From positions 1-64,000 of the forward strand of contig NZ_BDBF01000046.1 in the NCBI RefSeq assembly GCF_001612845.1: a stretch of DNA of 64,000 nt, read 5' to 3'. The notes below the pieces were generated by a model. That model ran no database searches. It saw only the letters and a program-made list of their open reading frames with translations, and was not told the DNA's origin. Source of the stretch: Nocardia elegans NBRC 108235 (lineage in GTDB: Bacteria; Actinomycetota; Actinomycetes; Mycobacteriales; Mycobacteriaceae). Made by a program: the position numbers and the translations under genes. Positions 34,741 through 41,037 of this stretch are shown here, piece after piece (position 1 is the stretch's first letter; each line of letters starts with the position of its first letter).

Positions 34741-35829
34741 TCAGCCGCGGCGCCGGGCCACCGCGTCGGCAAGGCGGTCCAGCTGCGCCGCCGTGGTCTC
34801 CCAGTCCAGGCAGGCGTCGGTGATCGACTGGCCGTAGGTCAGATCGTCGGCGTGGCCGAGGGTGAGGTCCTGACGGCCGGCGACCAGGAAGCTCTCCATC
34901 ATCACACCCACCACCGCGCGGTCACCCGCTGCGATGCGCTCGGCGATATCGGTGACCACGTCGACCTGCTTGTTGTGGTCCTTGTTGCTGTTGCCGTGGC
35001 TGGCGTCGACGACCACTCGCTGCGGCAGCCCGGCCTTCTCCAGGCGCAGGCAGGCCTCGGCGACGGAGGCGGCGTCGTAGTTCGTGCCGGAGCTCCCGCC
35101 GCGCAGGATCACGTGGCAGTCCGGGTTGCCGCTGGTGCGGATCAGCGCCGAGCGGCCGTCGAGGTCGGTGCCGGGGAAGACGTGGCTGGCCCCGGCCGCG
35201 CGCACCCCGTCCACGGCCACCTGCACATCACCGTCGGTGCCGTTCTTGATCCCGACCGGCATCGACAGCGCGCTGGAGAGCTGCCGGTGTACCTGGCTGG
35301 CCGCGGTGCGCGCGCCGATCGCACCGTAGGAGACCAGATCCGCGATGTACTGCGGCGTGATCGGATCGAGGAATTCGCAGGCCACCGGCAGGCCGAGACC
35401 GGTGATGTCGACCAGCAGCCGCCGCCCCAGTCCCAGACCGGTGTTGACGTCGAACGAACCGTCCAGATGCGGATCGTTGATCAGGCCCTTCCACCCGAGC
35501 GTGGTCCGCGGCTTCTCGAAGTAGACCCGCATCACGATGTGCAGGCGATCGGAGAGTTCGGCGCTCTTGGCGGCCAGGCGGCGCGCGTAGTCGAGAGCGG
35601 CCTCGGGGTCGTGCACCGAACACGGACCGACGACGACCATCAGGCGGTCGTCGGCGCCGTCGAGGACTTTCACGGTGGCGGCGCGGCCGGCCCGCACGGT
35701 GTCGGCGAGCGCGTCGTCGATCGGATGCTCGCGGCGAACCTCGGCGGGCGAGAGCAGGGGGCTGATACTCAGCGTGCGCTGATCGTCGAGGTCACTGTGT
35801 GAGGCATCGACATCGGCTGCGGTGGTCAT
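34741..35829 (-). CDS. 3-deoxy-7-phosphoheptulonate (DAHP) synthase, type I
   Basis: A 362-residue type I (AroF/G/H) DAHP synthase, first step of the shikimate pathway from PEP and erythrose 4-phosphate. Diagnostic blocks are VVVGPCSVHDPEAAL (near 66-80), MRVYFEKPRTTLGWKGLINDP, GLPVACEFLDPITPQY, GARTAASQVHRQLSS, GIKNGTDGD, HVILRGGSSGTNYD and VVDASHGNSNKDH. AAAAGGAA precedes the ATG by eight bases. The 147-base leader upstream carries a 21-codon leader ORF with Tyr, Phe, Trp and Phe together and alternative hairpins, so transcription or translation is probably controlled by the level of charged aromatic tRNAs. Confidence 0.95.
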   Translation of the reverse strand: MTTAADVDASHSDLDDQRTLSISPLLSPAEVRREHPIDDALADTVRAGRAATVKVLDGADDRLMVVVGPCSVHDPEAALDYARRLAAKSAELSDRLHIVMRVYFEKPRTTLGWKGLINDPHLDGSFDVNTGLGLGRRLLVDITGLGLPVACEFLDPITPQYIADLVSYGAIGARTAASQVHRQLSSALSMPVGIKNGTDGDVQVAVDGVRAAGASHVFPGTDLDGRSALIRTSGNPDCHVILRGGSSGTNYDAASVAEACLRLEKAGLPQRVVVDASHGNSNKDHNKQVDVVTDIAERIAAGDRAVVGVMMESFLVAGRQDLTLGHADDLTYGQSITDACLDWETTAAQLDRLADAVARRRG

Positions 35830-35849
35830 GATGGGTTCCTTTTCTCAGG

Positions 35850-35940
35850 CCGACCCACCGAACGAGATCCCGTGGAGCCGGTCTGCAATCCGGCTCGGGG
35901 TGGGAGAAGGTCAGCGCGGGTCACCGACCGACCCACCCGG
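35850..35940 (-). promoter_or_regulatory. Attenuator hairpins in DAHP synthase leader
   Basis: On the minus strand the mRNA has three mutually exclusive partners. Segment 1 is CCGGGTGGGTCGG (35928-35940, inside the leader ORF). Segment 2 is CCCACCCC-type (35897-35904). Segment 3 is CGGTGGGTCGG (35850-35860). Segment 2 can pair with 1 or 3. A separate perfect stem, GAGCCGG/CCGGCTC, forms at 35875-35896. A ribosome in the leader ORF would cover segment 1. No U tract follows, so the switch may act through Rho or by hiding the ribosome-binding site. Confidence 0.6.
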
Positions 35941-35976
35941 GGCCGGCTTGGTAAACCAGAAATACGCGCGCTGCAC
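35911..35976 (-). CDS. Aromatic leader peptide of DAHP synthase operon
   Basis: A 21-codon frame from GTG 35976 to TGA 35911 begins VQRAYFWFTK. Four of residues 5-8 are Tyr, Phe, Trp and Phe, the end products of the pathway it precedes. A -10-like TACAGT (35984-35989) lies 7 bases before the GTG, so the transcript should start at the GTG and be leaderless. The same idea, a leader peptide with consecutive aromatics before aroF, is known from Corynebacterium glutamicum (aroR). Confidence 0.75.
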   Translation of the reverse strand: MQRAYFWFTKPAPGGSVGDPR

Positions 35977-36116
35977 GAGGGTGACTGTACCAGGGGCGCG
36001 GCGCGAGTGGATTCGGCCGGGTGGCGGACGTGACGGTCCGCACAGGCACGGCGGACGCGACGGGGCCCGGCCGGGATCGAACGATCCTGCGCCGGGCCCG
36101 AATTCGCGTGCGGCGG

Positions 36117-36587
36117 TCAGAACATGCCGGGCTCGTAGGTGCCCGCCGGGGTGCCCGCGATGACATTGAGCCGGTTGTAGGCGTTGATCAGCGCGATCAG
36201 CGAGATCAGGGCGCCGATCTGCTCGTCGTCGTAGTGCTTGCGCACCTGCTGCCAGGTCTCCTCGCTGATGCCGCGATGGACATCGGCGAGGCGGGTGCCT
36301 TCCTCGGTCAGCGCGAGCGCGGCCCGCTCGGCGTCGGTGAAGACGATCGCCTCTCGCCACGCGGCGACCAGGTTGAGCCGCACCGAGGTCTCGCCCGCGG
36401 CGGCCGCATCCTTGGAATGCATATCGGTGCAGAAGCCGCAGCCGTTGATCTGGCTGGCGCGCAACTTGACCAGTTCCTGCGTCGCCTTGGGCAGCGGCGA
36501 GTTGTCCACGACCTGGCCGGCGTTACCGATCCGCTTGACGAACTTGGCGGCGATCTCGTTGCTGAACAGAGCGAAACGGGGTTCCAT
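36117..36587 (-). CDS. Carboxymuconolactone decarboxylase / AhpD-like protein
   Basis: A 156-residue member of the CMD/AhpD superfamily. The redox motif GCGFCTDMHSKDA (CxxC near residue 50) with the neighbouring histidine is typical of alkylhydroperoxidase-like enzymes. Helices on both sides (PKATQELVKLRASQ and LNLVAAWREAIVFTDAERAALALTE) are complete. It likely reduces peroxides or acts as a thiol partner. ATG 36587 is chosen because AGGAGG sits six bases upstream; an ATG two codons earlier touches it directly. ECF41 sigma genes are often next to such genes, but SigJ is 3 kb away here. Confidence 0.88.
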   Translation of the reverse strand: MEPRFALFSNEIAAKFVKRIGNAGQVVDNSPLPKATQELVKLRASQINGCGFCTDMHSKDAAAAGETSVRLNLVAAWREAIVFTDAERAALALTEEGTRLADVHRGISEETWQQVRKHYDDEQIGALISLIALINAYNRLNVIAGTPAGTYEPGMF

Positions 36588-36708
36588 GACCATCCTCCTG
36601 TACACAGTGAGCCGCGCTTCGCGGCGTCGCTACACAGAGATGACGGCGCAGCACCCACCCGGTGTGACATCCGCGGATGTGATGCCAGTCACACCGATTC
36701 GAAGCGGC

Positions 36709-37596
36709 TCAGCGGCGGGCGAACGAGTAGGTCACGTCGGTGAGTTGTTCGGACAGGTCCCAGAGGCGGCGGGCGGTGACCTCGTCGCGGGAGGCGGCCG
36801 AGGAGCCGCAGCGCTCGGGATAACCACGCAGGCCACCGAGGTGGGTCGGGCCGTAGAACGCGCCGGGTTCGACCTTCGCGGTGGCGGCGTAAAGGCTTGG
36901 TAGCGCGCCCATTTCGGCCGACTGGGCGAGAATCCGGTTGCCCAGGGCCATGATCGCGTCCAGGAACGACTCGGTATGCGATTGCAGTTCGGTGCTGGCG
37001 TAGCCGGGATGGGCCGCGACCGAGACCTTCGGCGAACCGGCCGCGGACAGGCGGCGCTGGAGTTCGTAGGCGAACATCAGATTCGCCAGTTTCGACTGAC
37101 CGTAGGCGCGCCAGCGCTCGTAGCGCCGATGCTGGTAGTTCGGATCGGCGAGGTCGATGCGGCCGATCATATGGGCGCCGCTGGATACCGTGACGACGCG
37201 ATCGGAGATCTTGTCGAGCAGCAGTCCGGTCAGCGCGAAGTGGCCGAGATGGTTGGTGCCGAACTGCATTTCGAAGCCGTCGGCGGTGCGGCGCAGCGGC
37301 AGGGCCATCACGCCGGCGTTGTTGATCAGCACATCGGCGCCCTCGATCGTGCGCGCGAATTCGCGAATCGAGGACAGGTCGGCCAGGTCGAGCCTGCGCA
37401 CCTGCACCCGTTCGCCGATGGTGTCGGCGACCGCCCGGGCCTTCACCTCGTCGCGGCAGGCCATGATCACTTGCGCACCGGCCTGCGCCAGGGCCCTGGT
37501 GGTGGCCGCGCCCAGTCCGCTGTTCGCGCCGGTCACGATGATCGTGCGACCGCTCTGGTCCGGAATATCGGAGATGTTCCAACCGCTCACCCGCAC
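36709..37596 (-). CDS. Short-chain dehydrogenase, retinol dehydrogenase-like
   Basis: A 295-residue extended SDR. It has the cofactor motif TGANSGLGAAT (22-32), LINNAGVMALP, the NHLGHFALTGLLL block, and the catalytic SSGAH plus YGQSKLAN (Tyr and Lys). The fold resembles retinol dehydrogenase/protochlorophyllide reductase-type SDRs, which act on hydrophobic alcohols or ketones. The start is GTG 37596. It lies 121 bases downstream-to-upstream of the AhpD gene on the same strand and is divergent from the salicylate-AMP ligase, whose IdeR site lies in the gap. Substrate unknown. Confidence 0.85.
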   Translation of the reverse strand: MRVSGWNISDIPDQSGRTIIVTGANSGLGAATTRALAQAGAQVIMACRDEVKARAVADTIGERVQVRRLDLADLSSIREFARTIEGADVLINNAGVMALPLRRTADGFEMQFGTNHLGHFALTGLLLDKISDRVVTVSSGAHMIGRIDLADPNYQHRRYERWRAYGQSKLANLMFAYELQRRLSAAGSPKVSVAAHPGYASTELQSHTESFLDAIMALGNRILAQSAEMGALPSLYAATAKVEPGAFYGPTHLGGLRGYPERCGSSAASRDEVTARRLWDLSEQLTDVTYSFARR

Positions 37597-37689
37597 GAGT
37601 CTAGGCGGGCACCGGCCGCTCCGCGCTGTTGTCGCGAGCTGGGCCGTGGTGTTTCGGGCGGCCCGTGACGCGACACGACCTTACCTAAT

Positions 37690-37708
37690 ATAGGGTTGCC
37701 TAACCTAT
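37690..37708. promoter_or_regulatory. IdeR (iron) box before salicylate-AMP ligase
   Basis: ATAGGGTTGCCTAACCTAT agrees with the IdeR/DtxR consensus TTAGGTTAGGCTAACCTAA at 14 of 19 positions. It sits 47 bases before the ligase start. IdeR with Fe(II) should repress the gene. A second TTACCTAATA just upstream (37681-37690) may extend the site. Confidence 0.75.
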
Positions 37709-37754
37709 CTAAGGCAGCTCGACACTGCGCAGCTCGACCCGTGAGGCGATACCC

Positions 37755-39407
37755 GTGACTTCGATATCCCCCGCCCAGCAGGACCTGCTCGACGGTTTCG
37801 TACCGTTTCCGGCCGAACTCGCCGAAAGGTACCGGTCCGCGGGTTATTGGCGCGGCGAACCGCTGGGCGAGCTGCTGCGCGACGCCGCCCGCCGCGGGCC
37901 CCGGCGTCCCGCCCTGCACACCGAGAGCGGACCGATCGACTATGCCGAACTCGATCGTCGCGCCGATCGCACGGCCCACGGGCTGCTCGCCTCCGGACTC
38001 GAGCCCGGCGACCGCGTGGTGGTTCAACTGCCCAATGTGACCGAATTCGTGGAGGTGCTGTTCGGGCTGCTGCGCGCCGGCATCGTGCCCGTACTGGCCC
38101 TGCCGGCGCATCGGCAGGCCGAGATCGAACATCTGACCCGGCTGTCGGGGGCCGCCGGCTACATCGTCGCCGACAAGGCCGGCGACTTCGACTACCGCGA
38201 ACTGGCGGCCGCGGTGGCCGCCCGGGTGCCGTCGCTGCGCACGATCTTCGTGCTCGGCGATCCCGGCGACTACGTCGATTTGAGAAAGATTGCGCGCGAA
38301 GGCGATTCGCTACCGGAAGTCGATGCGTCCGGTATCGCGGTGATGCTCGTTTCCGGCGGCACCACCGGCCTGCCGAAACTCATCGCCCGCACCCACGACG
38401 ACTACCACTACAACGCCCGCGCCGGCGCCGAGATCTGCGCACTGACCTCCGACGACGTGTACATGGCCACACTGCCCGCCGCACACAACTTCCCGCTCTC
38501 CTGCCCGGGCATTCTGGGCGCGGTCGCCGCCGGCGCGTCGGTCGTCATGCTGGCCGACCCGAGCCCGGAGAACGCGTTCGCGACCATCGAACGCCACGGT
38601 GTCACCGTGACGGCGGTGGTCCCGCCGCTGGCCCAATTGTGGTGTGCCGCGGTGGAATGGGAGGAGGCCGACCTGTCCAGCCTGCGGCTGCTGCAGGTCG
38701 GTGGCGCGAAATTGGCCGAGGTCAATGCCCGCGAGGTGACGCCGGCCCTGGGCGCGACCCTGCAGCAGGTGTTCGGCATGGCCGAGGGGCTGATCAACTA
38801 CACCCGCCTCGACGATGCCGAGGAAACGATTCTGATCTCCCAGGGCCGCCCGCTCTCCCCCGCCGACGAGGTCCGAGTGGTCGACGGCGAGGGTAACGAC
38901 GTCGCACCCGGCGAGGAGGGCGAACTGCTGACCCGCGGCCCGTACACCATTCGCGGCTATTACCGTGCCCCGGAACACAATTCCCGCGCCATCACCCCCG
39001 ACGGCTACTACCGCAGCGGTGATCTGGTGCGGCGACTGCCGAGCGGGCATCTGATCGTCTCGGGCCGGATCAAGGATGTGATCAACCGCGGCGGCGAGAA
39101 CGTCTCCTGCGACGAACTCGAGGAACACCTGCTGGCCCATCCCGCGGTCCGGCACGCGGCCGCGGTCGGCCTGCCCGACGCGGCCCTCGGCGAAAAGGTC
39201 TGTGCCGTCCTGGTGATCGACGGCGAGATGCCGAGCCTGGCCGAGATCAAGGAATTCCTCACCGCTCGCGGCCTGGCGACCTACAAACTGCCCGACCTTC
39301 TCGAACGGGCCGACGCGCTGCCGTTCACCGCCGTGGGCAAGATCGACAAGAAGGTGCTGCGGGCGCGCTACGACACGCAGACCGCGACCGCGCCGTACCG
39401 AGCCTGA
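37755..39407 (+). CDS. Salicylate-AMP ligase (MbtA/NbtT-like)
   Basis: A 550-residue aryl acid-AMP ligase that adenylates salicylate and loads it onto an aryl-carrier protein to begin a siderophore such as nocobactin. Motifs are A3 SGGTTGLPK (200-208), A5 near GMAEGLINYT, A8-A10 GRIKDVINRGGENV and GKIDK. In the specificity stretch HNFPLSC (244-250), the position equal to Ser240 of DhbE (a 2,3-dihydroxybenzoate enzyme) is Cys250, which favours salicylate. The start has an IdeR box 47 bases upstream. It converges with the salicylate synthase at 39484. Confidence 0.92.
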   Translation: MTSISPAQQDLLDGFVPFPAELAERYRSAGYWRGEPLGELLRDAARRGPRRPALHTESGPIDYAELDRRADRTAHGLLASGLEPGDRVVVQLPNVTEFVEVLFGLLRAGIVPVLALPAHRQAEIEHLTRLSGAAGYIVADKAGDFDYRELAAAVAARVPSLRTIFVLGDPGDYVDLRKIAREGDSLPEVDASGIAVMLVSGGTTGLPKLIARTHDDYHYNARAGAEICALTSDDVYMATLPAAHNFPLSCPGILGAVAAGASVVMLADPSPENAFATIERHGVTVTAVVPPLAQLWCAAVEWEEADLSSLRLLQVGGAKLAEVNAREVTPALGATLQQVFGMAEGLINYTRLDDAEETILISQGRPLSPADEVRVVDGEGNDVAPGEEGELLTRGPYTIRGYYRAPEHNSRAITPDGYYRSGDLVRRLPSGHLIVSGRIKDVINRGGENVSCDELEEHLLAHPAVRHAAAVGLPDAALGEKVCAVLVIDGEMPSLAEIKEFLTARGLATYKLPDLLERADALPFTAVGKIDKKVLRARYDTQTATAPYRA

Positions 39408-39445
39408 CCGCGTACCGAACTCTCGTCCCACGGCCACTCCGGTAC

Positions 39446-39483
39446 GAGAAAGCCCGGCGGTAGGTCCCGCCGGGCTCGTTCTC
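39446..39483. terminator. Bidirectional terminator between siderophore genes
   Basis: AGCCCGGCGG (39451-39460) and CCGCCGGGCT (39467-39476) form a perfect 10-bp stem with loop TAGGTC. GAGAA/TTCTC extends it beyond a CG bulge. It lies in the 76-base gap between the convergent ligase and synthase genes. Confidence 0.8.
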
Positions 39484-40860
39484 TCAGGCTTCGACGACGT
39501 AAGGCGCTACGCTGCGCAGCTTTTCGCAGGTCTCGGTGAATTCGCGCTCCGGGCGCGACTGGGAGACGATACCGGCTCCGGCGCGCAGCCAGGCGCCCTC
39601 CGTGGTCTGGTAGATCGCCCGCAGCACCAGCGTGGCCTCCAGCACACCGCCCGGCGAAACGGTCACCACCGCACCGGAATACAGGCCGCGGGCGTCGTGG
39701 TCGAGGCGAAACACCGCGTCCACGCCGGTGCGCTTGGGGATACCGGAGGCGGTCACGGACGGGAACAGCATTTCCAGCGCATCCCAGGCGCTCTTGCCCT
39801 CGGCGAGGGTGCCTCGCACGGTGGAGGCCAGATGTTGCACACTCCCGCGTTCGCGCACCGCCATGAAATCGGAGACGGCGGTGCTGCCCGGCTCGGCCAC
39901 CGCGGCGATCTCGCCGAACGAGGTCTGCACCGAAATGGCGTGCTCGACAATCTCTTTCGGATCACCCACCAGCTCTTCTCGCGCGGCGGCGTCGGCCGTA
40001 TCGCCGCGACCGAAGGCGCGGGTGCCGGCCAGCGGCTCGGTGGTCACGACCCGGTGGCGGTCGACCGAGGCCACCAACTCGGGACTGAATCCGGCCGCCT
40101 CCAGGCCGCCCAGTCGCAGTAGGAACGAGCGCGCGGGCGTGTTGTTCGCGCGCCCGAGCCGATAGGTCTGCGGAACGTCCACGGGGAAGGGCAGATCCAC
40201 CTTTCGCGACAGGATCACCTTCTGATACCGCCCGGCCCGGATCTCGTCGACCGCCTCGGCGACCCGGCCGCGGTAGTCGGTGGGATCGATGGTGACATCC
40301 ACCGGCCGCGCCGACGCCGGAGGTGTCGCACTCGCCTGCGCGATCAGTTCGTGGATCTCCGCGGTCTCGCGGGGCGTCGCACCGGACACCCGCACGCCGG
40401 AGGCGTCGATGCGCACCTCGATGCGCGGAATCATGAGGTGCGCGAGGGTGGTTCGGGCCGGAACGTGCGCATCCGCGCCCAGCGCCCAGGCGCAGAATTC
40501 GAATCCGATCCAGCCGTAGGCGTTGCGACCCCGCAGCGGCAGCGCGGCCAGCGCCGCGTCGATCACCGCGGCCGGGCGGCCCTGCCACGACTCGACGGTG
40601 GCGCGGCCCTCCCATTCGACACGCAGTTCGCCGGAGTCCAATTCGATGCTGCCGATCGGATCGGCGGCGAACACCCAGCCGTCGGGCCCCTCGTAACCGA
40701 CGTACTCGCCGAAGCGGTCGGCCGCGGCGAGCGCCGCCATGGCGTCGGCGGGTGCGATCGCCGACGCCGTGCCCGTCACCTCCGTCCCCGTTGCCAGCTG
40801 CCCCGTCGCCCCCGGACCGTCCCCGTAACCGTTTCGCACCCGCTCGTCCGTGGTCGACAC
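39484..40860 (-). CDS. Salicylate synthase (MbtI/NbtS-like)
   Basis: A 458-residue chorismate-utilising enzyme (MST family) that makes salicylate from chorismate via isochorismate with Mg2+. The C-terminal 220 residues are nearly as in MbtI: GRYQKVILSRKVDLPF, TYRLGRANNTPARSFLL, TEPLAGTRAFG, KEIVEHAISVQTSF, FMAVRERGSVQHLAS, SGIPKRTGVDAVFRLD, GLYSGAVV and WLRAGAGIV. The first 35 residues are a disordered extension compared with MbtI (450 residues). GTG 40860 is used. Two IdeR boxes lie in its promoter, so iron should repress it. Confidence 0.95.
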   Translation of the reverse strand: MSTTDERVRNGYGDGPGATGQLATGTEVTGTASAIAPADAMAALAAADRFGEYVGYEGPDGWVFAADPIGSIELDSGELRVEWEGRATVESWQGRPAAVIDAALAALPLRGRNAYGWIGFEFCAWALGADAHVPARTTLAHLMIPRIEVRIDASGVRVSGATPRETAEIHELIAQASATPPASARPVDVTIDPTDYRGRVAEAVDEIRAGRYQKVILSRKVDLPFPVDVPQTYRLGRANNTPARSFLLRLGGLEAAGFSPELVASVDRHRVVTTEPLAGTRAFGRGDTADAAAREELVGDPKEIVEHAISVQTSFGEIAAVAEPGSTAVSDFMAVRERGSVQHLASTVRGTLAEGKSAWDALEMLFPSVTASGIPKRTGVDAVFRLDHDARGLYSGAVVTVSPGGVLEATLVLRAIYQTTEGAWLRAGAGIVSQSRPEREFTETCEKLRSVAPYVVEA

Positions 40861-40868
40861 CGTTCCTC

Positions 40869-40887
40869 CAAGGTTATGCTTACCTAA
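40869..40887. promoter_or_regulatory. IdeR box 1 before salicylate synthase
   Basis: CAAGGTTATGCTTACCTAA matches the IdeR consensus at 15 of 19 positions. It lies 9 bases upstream of the salicylate synthase start and probably overlaps its transcription start. Confidence 0.75.
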
Positions 40888-40897
40888 CTACAGAAGG

Positions 40898-40916
40898 TGA
40901 GGTTAGCATTACCTGT
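40898..40916. promoter_or_regulatory. IdeR box 2 between salicylate synthase and plsB
   Basis: TGAGGTTAGCATTACCTGT matches 13 of 19 consensus positions and begins 29 bases after the start of box 1, about three helical turns away. Tandem IdeR boxes are typical of strongly iron-repressed siderophore promoters. Confidence 0.6.
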
Positions 40917-41037
40917 CCTTTTCGGTATTGTGCCGGAACACACATCGGAATCGCTTTGCGAGCGTCATGGTCAACTTCCTGCGCGAATATGCTTCCGCGA
41001 GCTTGAATGGTGGAGCGCCGTCGAGGAGGGGCCCACC

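Noticed and set aside
36588..36708. Additional gene between the AhpD-like and SDR genes
   Set aside because: The 121-base gap only supports frames of fewer than 40 codons with poor composition.
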